Assembly: GCA_016214845.1 (NCBI GenBank)
Contig: JACRMS010000027.1
Coordinates: 1 to 64,000, forward strand
From: Nitrospirota bacterium
GTDB lineage: Bacteria; Nitrospirota; Thermodesulfovibrionia; UBA6902
DNA length: 64,000 nt
Direction of reading: 5' to 3'
Under the pieces are notes generated by a model. It did no database searches. It had not been told where the DNA came from and was given only the letters and a program-made list of their open reading frames with translations. Position numbers and translations under genes: made by a program. Positions 7,392 to 16,587 of this stretch are shown here, piece after piece; position 1 is the first letter of the stretch; each line of letters opens with the position of its first letter.

Positions 7392-10300
7392 ATGGCAAAA
7401 CAGCAGAAGCGATACGGGATGCTGATCAACCTCGACAGATGCATCGGATGCTATGCCTGCCAGGTGACGTGCAAGGCTGAATACGGTCTCCCATTTGGTA
7501 CATTCCGCTGCCGTGTCGAGACTTACCAGTCGGGAACTTTCCCTGACATTAAAAAAGTTTTTCTCCCCCGCCTTTGCAACCACTGTGACAAGGCGCCGTG
7601 CATCGAAGAGTGCAAAGAGAAGGCCCTTTTCAAAAATCAGGACGGGGTTGTAGTTTTAAATAAACTCAATTGCACCGGCTGTCAGATGTGCGGTGAGAAA
7701 TGCCCCTACAACGCAATCGATATAAATACGCTCACAGGGCAGTCCGAGAAATGCGACTTCTGCTATGAAAGAATAATAAAAGGACTTCAGCCTGTCTGTG
7801 TGCAGAGCTGCATGGGAAAGGCCTTTATGTTCGGCGACATAAATGATCCGAAGAGCGATATATCAGTCGAGTTGGCAAGACATCCGTTGAAAGTCCTCAA
7901 TCCCGAACTCGGGACCAATCCCTCGATCTTTTATATCTTCAAGGGCTATGCAGGCAACACACCTCTAAAAGATAACGTGACAGCAGGCGGGCATCCCACA
8001 CGTCGCGTCAAAGTCCCGGAGCCGGAAGCACAATCCGAAGGCGCGGCAAAATTGATCTACACATCAGACGCCATGTGCCCGTCCGAATGCGGGATTACCG
8101 TGCTTGTAGAAGACGGTGTTGCAAAAAAAATATACGGCAATCCCCATTCCCTGATAAACAACGGGGCCTTCTGCGCGAAAGGCGCCTCAGGGCTTCAGCT
8201 TACTTACTCTCCTGACAGGGTCAAGACCCCTCTCATCAGGACCGGTGAAAGAGGAGAGGACAAATGGAAAGAGATCACCTGGGAAGAGGCCTCTGACTAT
8301 ATCGCCAAAAAGTTGATCGAGATAAAACATAAATACGGGGCGGAGGCGGTATTTTTAGACTGCGGCGACGTTACCGACAGGGAGGCGTATTACAGGCTGT
8401 TTCACGCGTACGGCACGCCGAACACATACAATCACGGGAGCATTTGCGATCCAAACCGCAGATGGGGACAGGGACTAATGTTAGGAGATGAAAGGCCGCT
8501 GCCTGACGTTCAGAGGCCTGTCCTCATGAGAAACGATGACAATGAAATGTATCTCAAAGACAGGCATGACGCAAAGCTCATCCTGAACATAGGCGTCAAT
8601 CCTTTTGTGGCGACAAGATACAATTACATGTCAAAGGGCATTGTCGGGGCAAAGGAAGAAAACGGCTGCGTGTATATTGTAGTTGATCCAGCACATACCA
8701 GTTCCGCCGCACACGCGGACAGATGGCTTCCCATAATACCGGGGACGGACGCGGCGCTGCTTGCGGGGATGCTATATTACATCATCCTGAATGATGCGGG
8801 GCAGAAATACATTGCCCATAATTTTATAAAAAATTACTCCATAGGCTGGGAGGAATTCAGAAATGAATTTCTCTCGTACACGGAAATGGCAGACCCCTCA
8901 AACGGTTTACATTTCTTTACCCCTGAATGGACTGCGGAGAAGACGGGCATTTCAGCGGAGGACATAAAAAAGATATCACACCTGTTCGGCAGTACGAAGC
9001 CGGCTGCGATTGAGATAGGGATGCACGGCACAGCGCACCATACAAACGGTGATGTTACGTCAATACTTTCCACTACGCTCTGCCTGATAACAGGCAACAT
9101 TGACGTGCCCGGCGGGCTGGTGTTTGTTGATTCCCTGAAACCAAGGCGTGGAAGCAAAACAACAGGGAAGCAATTCCTTGAAAAGGAGGTCATCAAAAAG
9201 ATCGGCGACAGTGATGTTTCAGCTAAACTTTCTGAGCTTCATAAAGACCTCTTCGGGGATTACCCAGCCGCATGGAAAGGCGTGCTGACAGACCTGCCGC
9301 AGAAGATCAGGGACGGCGTAAAGCTCAAACACGGCCCGTTCAAAGATCATTCCTATCCGGTAAAGGCATTCATAACAAGGGCAGGCAATCCTGTAATAAC
9401 CGCGGGCAGCACGCCTGACTGGACCGATGCATTGACCCGGAAAAAGGAAAACAATATTCTCCCCTTCAATAAATGGGGGCTTGGGGAAATATTGGATGAA
9501 TATCAGCTTGAGCTGATGGTCTTCATTGATACACACATCACGGAGACGGGTAAATACGCTGACATTATTTTGCCCGAAGCGGGCTTTCTTGAAAGGATGG
9601 GGGTGAGCGATGTTTATACCATGGGCCCTGAGATCGCGATAAGAGACCAGGCCATCAAACCGCTGCATGGATCAAAGACGCCTTTTGAAATAATGATCAC
9701 CCTTTCTGAAGCGCTCGCAAGAAACGGCGACCCGGATATCAGGCAGGAAGACTTCCACGGGAAATACAAAAACGAGGAAGATTTTATAAATGAAATACTT
9801 TCCGATGCGCCTGCATTTTACAATTACGGCGAGCCTCTCCCTTATCCCGGTCTTCCCGAAGGAAGTTTGATAATCGGCGCGCCGGACAATCCAAAAGCAG
9901 TGTGGGGCAGAAAGGTAATAAAAGAAGGGGAACCCCTCACAGTTGACTGGCTCAGGAAACATCACGGTGTCGCGGTTTGGCCCGCAAGCTATCACAGGTA
10001 TAAAAAACTGGACGGCTTCCCGTCAGGCGTATATCCGAAGACCGCTTCAAGGAAATTTGAATTTAAATTCTCTTATCTTGAAAACATAAATAATAAATTC
10101 GATTCAAAATTCCCCGTTACATTCTACTGGCGTGACTGCAAATGGAACCCGAAGAACCCCGCCTTTAAAGAAATATGCGAAGAATATCCCTTCCAGTTAA
10201 TAAGCGGCAGGGTCCACTATTCAATGACCATGACGACAATATGCCCGTACCTTGCCGAGACAGAGACCGAATGCATGAAAAGGTTGAATGACGGAAGCCA

Positions 10301-10616
10301 CTCAATCCCTGTTCTGGCTTTCAACAAATCCGACGGCGCGAAACTGGACTTAAAGACAGGAGACATTGTTGCACTTGAGACGTCCTTCAAAAAACAGGTG
10401 AGGGGAAAAGTTTTTCTCACTGAAGAAATAATGCCGGGAGTAATTAAAACCGCCTTCGGCCCCGGAGACAAAAAGATCTACGGCCCCGGCCTGATCAATA
10501 AGGCCCCGGAAGACACCCCGAATATCAACCAATGCTTTGACCCTGAGAATATTTCACCCTTCACAGGGATGCCGGGATTTGGGGACATCATGGTGAAGGT
10601 TGTTAAAGAACCTTGA
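7392..10616 (+). CDS. Molybdopterin oxidoreductase fused to an N-terminal four-cluster ferredoxin domain
   Basis: A 1074-residue fusion. Residues 1 to about 150 form a DmsB/PsrB-like electron-transfer domain with four Cys groups (C17-x2-C-x2-C-x3-C27; NHCDKAPCIEEC; CTGCQMCGEKC; CDFC...CVQSC). From about residue 217 a DMSO-reductase-family catalytic subunit follows. Its FS0 motif reads D226-AM-C229-PSE-C233-x27-C261, so the usual first Cys is Asp. NHGSIC352DPNRR gives a probable Mo-ligating Cys. The molybdopterin dinucleotide-binding domain ends the protein. There is no Tat signal, so it is probably cytosolic. No membrane subunit is nearby. The reaction is unknown; sulfur-oxyanion, polysulfide or metalloid substrates are possible. 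Regulation by the upstream ArsR protein is likely. Confidence 0.85.
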   Translation: MAKQQKRYGMLINLDRCIGCYACQVTCKAEYGLPFGTFRCRVETYQSGTFPDIKKVFLPRLCNHCDKAPCIEECKEKALFKNQDGVVVLNKLNCTGCQMCGEKCPYNAIDINTLTGQSEKCDFCYERIIKGLQPVCVQSCMGKAFMFGDINDPKSDISVELARHPLKVLNPELGTNPSIFYIFKGYAGNTPLKDNVTAGGHPTRRVKVPEPEAQSEGAAKLIYTSDAMCPSECGITVLVEDGVAKKIYGNPHSLINNGAFCAKGASGLQLTYSPDRVKTPLIRTGERGEDKWKEITWEEASDYIAKKLIEIKHKYGAEAVFLDCGDVTDREAYYRLFHAYGTPNTYNHGSICDPNRRWGQGLMLGDERPLPDVQRPVLMRNDDNEMYLKDRHDAKLILNIGVNPFVATRYNYMSKGIVGAKEENGCVYIVVDPAHTSSAAHADRWLPIIPGTDAALLAGMLYYIILNDAGQKYIAHNFIKNYSIGWEEFRNEFLSYTEMADPSNGLHFFTPEWTAEKTGISAEDIKKISHLFGSTKPAAIEIGMHGTAHHTNGDVTSILSTTLCLITGNIDVPGGLVFVDSLKPRRGSKTTGKQFLEKEVIKKIGDSDVSAKLSELHKDLFGDYPAAWKGVLTDLPQKIRDGVKLKHGPFKDHSYPVKAFITRAGNPVITAGSTPDWTDALTRKKENNILPFNKWGLGEILDEYQLELMVFIDTHITETGKYADIILPEAGFLERMGVSDVYTMGPEIAIRDQAIKPLHGSKTPFEIMITLSEALARNGDPDIRQEDFHGKYKNEEDFINEILSDAPAFYNYGEPLPYPGLPEGSLIIGAPDNPKAVWGRKVIKEGEPLTVDWLRKHHGVAVWPASYHRYKKLDGFPSGVYPKTASRKFEFKFSYLENINNKFDSKFPVTFYWRDCKWNPKNPAFKEICEEYPFQLISGRVHYSMTMTTICPYLAETETECMKRLNDGSHSIPVLAFNKSDGAKLDLKTGDIVALETSFKKQVRGKVFLTEEIMPGVIKTAFGPGDKKIYGPGLINKAPEDTPNINQCFDPENISPFTGMPGFGDIMVKVVKEP

Positions 10617-10652
10617 AAAATCTCAGGGTAATTGCTAAATTAACGTTCTATT

Positions 10653-11720
10653 ATGTCTGACCTTAACGAACTGAGAAAAAAGATCGACGAGATCGACCAG
10701 CGCATCGTTGAACTGCTGAACAAAAGGGCGGAGGTTGCTATTGAGATCGGCAAGGCGAAGCAGGACAAACACCTGAGCATACATTCGCCTGAGAGAGAAA
10801 GGGAGATCCTCAAGAGACTCACGGAGAAAAATCCCGGGCCGTTCCCCTCCAATGTCCTCAAGCTGCTCTATGAGGAAATCCTGTCCGCATCACTTTCATT
10901 GCAGGAGCCGTTGAAGGTCGCTTATCTCGGTCCTTCAGCGACTTTCACTCACCTTGCGGCAAGCAGGAAGTTCGGCTCCTCTGCGGAGTATCTGCCAGTA
11001 AGCAATATAAGGTCGGTTTTCGAGGCCGTCTCAAGAGGCAAGGCCCGTTACGGCGTGGTGCCCATCGAGAACTCGACGGAGGGCGTGATCAATTACACGC
11101 TCGACATGTTCGTGGATTCCGATCTGAAAATTGCCTTTGAGATAATGCTTGAGATAAGACATAATCTCCTGTCAAAGACCGGGAAGAAATCGGACGTAAA
11201 GAAAATTTACTCTCATCCCCCGGCAACGGCCCAGTGCAAGGTATGGCTTGAAAGGAATTTCCCGGGTGTTCCGGTCCTGGAAGAAATGAGCACTGCCGCT
11301 GCGGCCAAACGCGTCAGCAAAGACCCCTCAGCAGCAGCTGTCGCAAGCGAGCTCGCGGCCTCGGTCTACGATCTCCGGTTTATTGAAAAGGGCATTGAGG
11401 ATTATAAAAATAATTTCACCCGCTTTCTTGTTATCGCAAAAGAGTCTTTGCCAAGAACGGGCAAAGACAAGACATCTGTCATGCTGTCCATAAAAGACAG
11501 GGCAGGCGCGCTTTATTCAATACTGAGGCCTTTTGCAAGACACAGGATCAGCCTTTCAAAGATTGAATCAAGGCCCTCACGGAGAAAGGCGTGGGAATAT
11601 ATTTTCTTCGTTGACATGGAAGGGCATATAGAAGATAAAGGAGTAAAAAAAGCAATTGATGAAGTAAAGAAGGAATGCCTCTTTCTGAAAGTGTTAGGCT
11701 CCTACCCGTCTGCGGAATAG
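10653..11720 (+). CDS. pheA: Chorismate mutase / prephenate dehydratase (P-protein)
   Basis: A 355-residue bifunctional enzyme that converts chorismate to prephenate and then to phenylpyruvate. Residues 1 to about 85 are an AroQ-type mutase (LNELRKKIDEIDQRIVELLN). The prephenate dehydratase domain begins VAYLGPSATFTHLAA and has VPIENSTEGVINYTLD and the catalytic-region NFTRFLVIA. A C-terminal ACT domain (SVMLSIKDRAGALYSIL ... KIESRPSR) provides phenylalanine feedback inhibition. It is the first gene of the aromatic operon. Its stop codon lies at the edge of an AGCT-type repeat. Confidence 0.95.
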   Translation: MSDLNELRKKIDEIDQRIVELLNKRAEVAIEIGKAKQDKHLSIHSPEREREILKRLTEKNPGPFPSNVLKLLYEEILSASLSLQEPLKVAYLGPSATFTHLAASRKFGSSAEYLPVSNIRSVFEAVSRGKARYGVVPIENSTEGVINYTLDMFVDSDLKIAFEIMLEIRHNLLSKTGKKSDVKKIYSHPPATAQCKVWLERNFPGVPVLEEMSTAAAAKRVSKDPSAAAVASELAASVYDLRFIEKGIEDYKNNFTRFLVIAKESLPRTGKDKTSVMLSIKDRAGALYSILRPFARHRISLSKIESRPSRRKAWEYIFFVDMEGHIEDKGVKKAIDEVKKECLFLKVLGSYPSAE

Positions 11721-11758
11721 CTGACAGCTTACAGCTATTAGCTATTAGCTATTTTCAA
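11715..11758. repeat. AGCT-type low-complexity repeat after pheA
   Basis: TAGCTGACAGCTTACAGC followed by repeated TATTAGC units. It starts at the pheA stop codon and ends just before the hisC start. It is related to 20512-20545 and 51067-51106. Confidence 0.6.
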
Positions 11759-11761
11759 ATT

Positions 11762-12847
11762 ATGATACACACACCTGAACACATAAAAAGCCTCAAGCCG
11801 TATGTCCCCGGCAAGCCCATGGAAGAGCTGGAAAGGGAGTTTGGGATCACAGGCGCGATCAAGCTTGCGTCCAATGAAAATCCTCTTGGTCCGTCGCCTC
11901 TTGCGCTCAGGGCCCTGCGGGAAGGCATGAAAGGTTTGAACAGGTACCCGGACGGAAGCTGTTATTATCTCAGGCAGGCGTTGTCGGAGAAATTAAAGGT
12001 CAGACCCGAAGAGATATTATTCGGCAACGGCTCCAATGAAATCATCGAGCTGGCAGTCAGGACCTTTCTCAATCCCGGAGATGAAGCGGTAATGGCGCAT
12101 CCGTCTTTTGTAGTATATTCGACAATTGTGCAGGCGGCACAAGGCAGGAATGTGATTGTCCCGCTTAAAGACCGGCGGCATGACCTTCCTGAAATGGCGT
12201 TGGCGATAACAGGCAGGACGAAGATTGTTTTTATCGCAAACCCGAACAATCCCACCGGCACGATCATTACGAAAGAAGAGATGGATGCTTTTATGGAGAA
12301 GGTCCCCGAAGGGGTCCTTGTAATTGTTGACGAGGCGTATTATGAATATGTCTCTTCACCGGATTACGCGGACAGCATGAAATATTTCAGGGCGAACAGG
12401 GACATTCTTGTCCTCAGGACATTTTCTAAAATATACGGACTTGCGGGGCTGAGGATTGGATACGGGACCGCGAACTCAGCGATCATTACTGAGATGAACA
12501 AGGTGCGCCAGCCTTTTAACATTAACTCTCTTGCGCAGAAGGCCGCCCTTGAAGCTCTGAAAGATGAAGGGCATATTGCAAAGACAAAGCGGACAAATGA
12601 AAAAGGAAAGAAATATCTCTGTAAAGAACTCAAGGCGCTGAAGCTTGATTATGTTCCTACAGAGGCGAATTTTATTTATGTCCCTTTGAAAGATAATACA
12701 TCCGTCCAGTTGTACAACGACCTTCTCAAAGAAGGAGTTATTGTAAGGCCGATGGGGCCTGACGCAGTGCGTATCACGATAGGGCTCCCTGAGGAGAACA
12801 AGAGACTGATAGAGGCATTAAGGAAGATCCAGAGTTATGAATTATGA
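11762..12847 (+). CDS. hisC: Histidinol-phosphate aminotransferase (or aromatic aminotransferase)
   Basis: A 361-residue class I/II PLP aminotransferase. ATG at 11762 is chosen because IHTPEHIKSLKPYVPGKP is the usual HisC N-terminus; a longer frame would run through the repeat. It shows IKLASNENPLGPSP, FGNGSNEIIEL, NPNNPTG, DEAYYEYV and the PLP-lysine site TFSKIYGLAGLRIGYG. Located between pheA and tyrA, it may act on phenylpyruvate and hydroxyphenylpyruvate as well as, or instead of, imidazole-acetol phosphate. The family is known for this dual use. It overlaps tyrA by 4 bases (ATGA). Confidence 0.9.
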   Translation: MIHTPEHIKSLKPYVPGKPMEELEREFGITGAIKLASNENPLGPSPLALRALREGMKGLNRYPDGSCYYLRQALSEKLKVRPEEILFGNGSNEIIELAVRTFLNPGDEAVMAHPSFVVYSTIVQAAQGRNVIVPLKDRRHDLPEMALAITGRTKIVFIANPNNPTGTIITKEEMDAFMEKVPEGVLVIVDEAYYEYVSSPDYADSMKYFRANRDILVLRTFSKIYGLAGLRIGYGTANSAIITEMNKVRQPFNINSLAQKAALEALKDEGHIAKTKRTNEKGKKYLCKELKALKLDYVPTEANFIYVPLKDNTSVQLYNDLLKEGVIVRPMGPDAVRITIGLPEENKRLIEALRKIQSYEL

Positions 12848-13716
12848 AATCAGGCATGAAGATAAACTTTAAACACATTGCGATAATCGGGGTTGGACTC
12901 ATCGGCGGCTCCTTTGCCATGGCCCTTAAGAAGCAGGGATTCAAGGGCAGGATAACCGGCCTCGGCAGGAACAGGAAAAATTTAATCAAGGCGAAGAAGC
13001 TTGGTGTCATAGACGATTATTCCACGGATTACGCGGAGGGAATTAAAGACGCTGACCTAGTCCTGCTTGCGGTACCCGTGGGCCAGTTCGAGAGGATTGT
13101 AAAGAGTATCAGGGGCAGCATGAAGAAGGGTGCGATAGTTGCGGACGTCGGTAGCGTAAAGGCGCAGATCGTGAAAAAGATCGGGCCGCTGATGCCCGAA
13201 GGCGTACACTTTGTCGGGGCCCATCCAATCGCGGGCAAGGAATGTTCAGGCATAAGCTGTGCCTCGGCGGACCTGTTTAAGAATGCAAGATGCATTATCA
13301 CTCCCGGTCTCAAGACAAACAAAGCGGCGCTGAATAAAGTTGTCAGCCTCTGGAAAAATCTCGGCAGCAGGACGCTTTTCATGTCTCCTGAAGAACATGA
13401 CCTTATCTTTGCCGCTGTAAGTCATCTGCCTCATGTGGCCGCGTACGGGCTGGTCAACAGCATAATGAAATTAGATGACAACATACTTCATCACGGGGGA
13501 AAGGGCCTGCGTGATATGACCAGGATAGCCTTAAGCCCCTCTGAACTCTGGCGTGACATCTGCGCTTATAATAAAAAGAATATTCTGAAGACACTCAAGA
13601 AGCTCTCGTCTTCCATCACACATATTACAGGGCTTATTGAGACATCTGACTGGACGGCCCTCGAGAAGGAATTTGAGAAGGCCAAAGAGGCGAGAGAGAC
13701 GCTTGAGTCAGATTAG
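12844..13716 (+). CDS. tyrA: Prephenate dehydrogenase
   Basis: A 290-residue NAD(P)-dependent enzyme making 4-hydroxyphenylpyruvate for tyrosine synthesis. It has an N-terminal Rossmann motif (IAIIGVGLIGGSFAMAL), VLLAVPVGQ, the VGAHPIAGKECSG active-site segment, and FAAVSHLPHVAAYGLV with a conserved His. There is no mutase or ACT domain, so it is the monofunctional short form. Its start overlaps hisC (ATGA) and its end overlaps aroA by 14 bases, which supports tight co-translation. Confidence 0.93.
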   Translation: MKSGMKINFKHIAIIGVGLIGGSFAMALKKQGFKGRITGLGRNRKNLIKAKKLGVIDDYSTDYAEGIKDADLVLLAVPVGQFERIVKSIRGSMKKGAIVADVGSVKAQIVKKIGPLMPEGVHFVGAHPIAGKECSGISCASADLFKNARCIITPGLKTNKAALNKVVSLWKNLGSRTLFMSPEEHDLIFAAVSHLPHVAAYGLVNSIMKLDDNILHHGGKGLRDMTRIALSPSELWRDICAYNKKNILKTLKKLSSSITHITGLIETSDWTALEKEFEKAKEARETLESD

Positions 13717-15037
13717 TATCAAATATAAAAGTCCTCTCCGGGGAGAGCTTACCCCGCCTCCCGACAAATCAATTTCTCACCGCGCGATAATATTTTCGTC
13801 TCTTGCAGAAGGCAAAAGCATTGTCAGGAATTTCCTTTACGCTGAAGACCCGCTGAGCACCATCGGCGCGTTCAGGCAAATGGGAATTGAAATAGAAGAC
13901 AGAAGACAGAAGACAGAGGACAGAATGCAGAGGGCAGAGGGCAGAGGGCAGAGAGAAGAAACGGAAATAATAATCAATGGCAAGGGGCTTTCGGGTTTGC
14001 AGGCGCCGAAAGACGAAATCGACTGCGGGAATTCGGGGACGACCATGAGGCTCCTTTGCGGCGTTCTTGCGGGACAGCCTTTTTCAGCGACCCTTAAGGG
14101 TGATGCCTCTTTAAGCCGCAGGCCCATGAAAAGGGTGATGGGACCTATCACTCAGATGGGCGCGGTTTTTAAATCTGAAGACGGTCATCCGCCTTTAACT
14201 GTAACAGGCGGGCAGCTGAAACCAATACATTACAAATCCCCTGTTGCCAGCGCGCAGGTAAAATCAGCGATACTGCTGGCGGGGCTTTATTGCAACGGCG
14301 TTACTTCTGTGAGCGAGCCGGAGAGATCAAGAGACCACACGGAGCGGATGCTCAGGGCATCAGGCGTAGATTTGAAGATAGACGGTTTGACGGTTAGCGT
14401 GAGAGGCAGGGCAAAACTGGACCCTTTCGAGTTGACGGTCCCGGCAGATTTTTCATCAGCCGCGTTCTTCATTGTGGCGGGCATTATTGTTCCTCAGTCG
14501 GAGATATTGATAACAAATGTCGGCATCAATCCTACAAGAGTTGGTTTAGTTGAGATCCTGAAATCTATGGGCGCTAATATCAGGCTTGAGAATGAGCGGG
14601 AGGTTTCAGGCGAGCCTGTGGCTGATATTTCTGTAACTCACTCACAGCTTTCTGGAATTGAGATCAGCGGCGACATGGTCCCCAGATCCATTGACGAATT
14701 TCCCATTCTCTGTGTAGCAGCGGCATTGGCCCGGGGCAAAACAAAAATAACGGGCGCAAGGGAATTACGTGTCAAGGAGTCGGACAGGATCGCAGCTATG
14801 GCTGCGGAACTGCGGAAGATGGGAGTCAACGTTGAAGAGCTTGAGGACGGACTGATCATTGAGGGAAGAGAGAAACTTAAATCCGCAAACATTCAAAGTT
14901 ACGGCGACCACAGGATAGCAATGTCCATGGCAATAGCCGCGCTTATGGCTGATGGAGAGACCACGGTCTCGGATACCGATTGCATCAACACATCCTTCCC
15001 GGGGTTTGTTGAGATATTAGAGAAGCTGCAGAAGTAA
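13703..15037 (+). CDS. aroA: EPSP synthase with an in-frame repeat insert
   Basis: A 444-residue 5-enolpyruvylshikimate-3-phosphate synthase, sixth step of the shikimate pathway. Start TTG 13703 is chosen because the conserved N-terminus (ISIKYKSPLRGELTPPPDKS) follows directly and GAGAGAC precedes it; the frame upstream lies inside tyrA. Family motifs include PDKSISHRAIIF, DCGNSGTTMRLL, GDASLSRRPM and NPTRVGLVEIL. Residues about 65-87 (EDRRQKTEDRMQRAEGRGQR and beyond) are a charged low-complexity insert encoded by a purine-rich GAAGACA/GAGGGCA repeat. It falls in a variable loop before the conserved INGKGL strand, so activity could survive. Confidence 0.93.
   Translation: MSQISIKYKSPLRGELTPPPDKSISHRAIIFSSLAEGKSIVRNFLYAEDPLSTIGAFRQMGIEIEDRRQKTEDRMQRAEGRGQREETEIIINGKGLSGLQAPKDEIDCGNSGTTMRLLCGVLAGQPFSATLKGDASLSRRPMKRVMGPITQMGAVFKSEDGHPPLTVTGGQLKPIHYKSPVASAQVKSAILLAGLYCNGVTSVSEPERSRDHTERMLRASGVDLKIDGLTVSVRGRAKLDPFELTVPADFSSAAFFIVAGIIVPQSEILITNVGINPTRVGLVEILKSMGANIRLENEREVSGEPVADISVTHSQLSGIEISGDMVPRSIDEFPILCVAAALARGKTKITGARELRVKESDRIAAMAAELRKMGVNVEELEDGLIIEGREKLKSANIQSYGDHRIAMSMAIAALMADGETTVSDTDCINTSFPGFVEILEKLQK
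13893..13963. repeat. AGAAGACAG/AGAGGGCAG minisatellite inside aroA
   Basis: Tandem purine-rich units of 7 bases (GAAGACA, then GAGGACA and GAGGGCA). The tract keeps the aroA frame open and encodes a Glu/Arg/Gln-rich loop. Confidence 0.8.
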
Positions 15038-15111
15038 TTCTATTGCCTAACCAATCATTTTTTTGTATAGTTTTAGCACGCTTTAATTCTTTTGTTTGGA
15101 GGGTAAAAGGA

Positions 15112-15696
15112 ATGGCTGAAGAAGAACGCGCGTCCGGCAAGTGGACATTGAAGAAGTTTTTATGGTTTGCAATCCTGGGGACCCTCATTGTTATCTTTGG
15201 TTTGTATCTGCTGTATCCTGAATCGACAATCAAAAAGATAAAAATCCCCGGTCTTATAGAAGCGGAATTAGAGAGGAAGCTTGCCCCTGAGGAAAACATT
15301 CAGAGTATTCCCAAAGCCGAGCTCGCGAAGCGTCAGGAAGAACTTAAAAGAGAATTGTCGCAGACCGAGACAAGAATGGAGACCGCCGTACCGCCTGCTC
15401 AGCCAAATTACGAACTGTCGAACATAAGCGGGATATGGCAGGCCGCAGGCGGCATATCTTACACTATTCAACAAAGCGGCAATATGATCGCATTGCAGGA
15501 GATGAATGTTGTTTACGGAGTAACGGCAGTCGGGCAAGGGAGCCTATCAGGACAAAGTGTGAATGTCGCCTACAACACGATCGTAGGGACAACGGGAAGA
15601 TTAATTCTTGAAATATCCAAAGACGGCAGACAACTCACGGGCTCTTATAGCGACGCGGTTACGGGCATATCCGGTCCGGTTACTCTTTACAGATGA
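15112..15696 (+). CDS. Membrane-anchored protein of unknown function
   Basis: A 194-residue protein. ATG 15112 is chosen for its strong GGAGGGTAAAAGGA ribosome site; the open frame continues upstream without support. Residues about 15-37 (FLWFAILGTLIVIFGLYLLY) form one TM helix. A short coiled-coil-like stretch rich in Glu, Lys and Arg follows (ELAKRQEELKRELSQTETR). The C-terminal 65 residues (ISGIWQAAGGISYTI ... GSYSDAVTGISGPVTLYR) look like a small beta-rich domain of the kind that reports ligand-scale 'W-x-G' folds. I recognise no family. It sits between aroA and cmk on the same strand. Confidence 0.7.
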   Translation: MAEEERASGKWTLKKFLWFAILGTLIVIFGLYLLYPESTIKKIKIPGLIEAELERKLAPEENIQSIPKAELAKRQEELKRELSQTETRMETAVPPAQPNYELSNISGIWQAAGGISYTIQQSGNMIALQEMNVVYGVTAVGQGSLSGQSVNVAYNTIVGTTGRLILEISKDGRQLTGSYSDAVTGISGPVTLYR

Positions 15697-15805
15697 GGGG
15701 CAAACTCCCTTCCGCCACGGCCTCATAGATTAAGAATTTCGGATTTTGTTATTATACCCTGCGTTTTGAAACACTATACTCATAGTGGAATTTATCCCGA
15801 TAGGC

Positions 15806-15865
15806 GTCATGCTGGAGCCGGTTCAGCATCTCTTTCTCAGATTCCGAAACAAGTTCGGGATGACA
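15806..15865. repeat. GTCATGCTG...CAGCATC / CCGAAACAAGTTCGGGATGACA repeat
   Basis: Two hairpin halves: GTCATGCTGGAGCCGGTTCAGCATC and then CCGAAACAAGTTCGG followed by GATGACA. Same family as 21057-21130, 28361-28388 and 49880-49963. Confidence 0.75.
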
Positions 15866-15873
15866 AGAAAGCA

Positions 15874-15898
15874 GGGCGGGTTTAAAGCCCGCCCCTAC
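15874..15898. repeat. GGGCGGGTTTAAAGCCCGCCC palindrome
   Basis: A palindrome followed by CTAC, directly after the previous repeat. Same family as 50627-50647, 53458-53482 and 54517-54541. It completes the gene-free gap 15697-15926. Confidence 0.8.
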
Positions 15899-15926
15899 AG
15901 CAGGAAAGGACATTTCGTAACAACAT

Positions 15927-16574
15927 ATGAAAGACGTAATCACTATAGACGGGCCTTCCGGCTCAGGCAAGGGAACGATATCAAAATTATTAGCCAATCG
16001 GCTCGGCTATAGATATCTTGACACCGGGGCATTGTACAGGGCGGTTGCGTGGAAGGTGAGAGAGGACAAGATCAGTCTCGATGATGCAAAGGCTCTCAAG
16101 GATTTATTGGAGAAAATACGGATCGAACTTGATAACAGCAGGACCACCGTTGACGGCACGGATGTCACCTCTGAGATCAGGACGGCAGAGGTCGGAGAGT
16201 TGAGCTCGCAGGTCTCGGCAATACCTGTTGTGCGGGCAGGCCTTTTTTCCATACAGAGGAACTTATGTCTTCAGGGTAAGGTAGTGATTGAGGGGAGGGA
16301 CACAGGGACAACTATCTTCCCTGAGGCGGAAAATAAATTCTTCCTTGACGCGGGCCTCAATGAAAGAGCACGGAGAAGATTCGAGGAATTGAAATTAAAA
16401 GGCCCCGGAATTACAATCGAACAGACCATTGAAGATATCAGGAAGAGGGACGAGAGAGATTCAACAAGAGAGAGCTCTCCCCTGACAAGAACGGAAGATA
16501 TGGTTTATATAGATTCGACCAGCCTGAGCATTGATGAGGTTGTAGAGAAAATAATGGAGAGTCTTAAGAAGTAA
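15927..16574 (+). CDS. cmk: Cytidylate kinase
   Basis: A 215-residue kinase that phosphorylates CMP/dCMP with ATP. P-loop ITIDGPSGSGKGTISK (about 4-19), followed by LGYRYLDTGALYRAVAW, VVIEGRDTGTTIFPEA and the lid region RDERDSTRESSPL, all cmk signatures. Length is normal. It precedes plsC and ispH-rpsA, a gene order known in several bacterial groups (cmk near rpsA). The start ATG has little Shine-Dalgarno support; AGGAAAGGAC lies about 18 bases upstream. Confidence 0.95.
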   Translation: MKDVITIDGPSGSGKGTISKLLANRLGYRYLDTGALYRAVAWKVREDKISLDDAKALKDLLEKIRIELDNSRTTVDGTDVTSEIRTAEVGELSSQVSAIPVVRAGLFSIQRNLCLQGKVVIEGRDTGTTIFPEAENKFFLDAGLNERARRRFEELKLKGPGITIEQTIEDIRKRDERDSTRESSPLTRTEDMVYIDSTSLSIDEVVEKIMESLKK

Positions 16575-16587
16575 AAAAGGAGAATCA

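Noticed and set aside
13893-13963. CRISPR array
   Set aside because: Seven-base units without spacers inside a CDS; no cas genes anywhere in the window.
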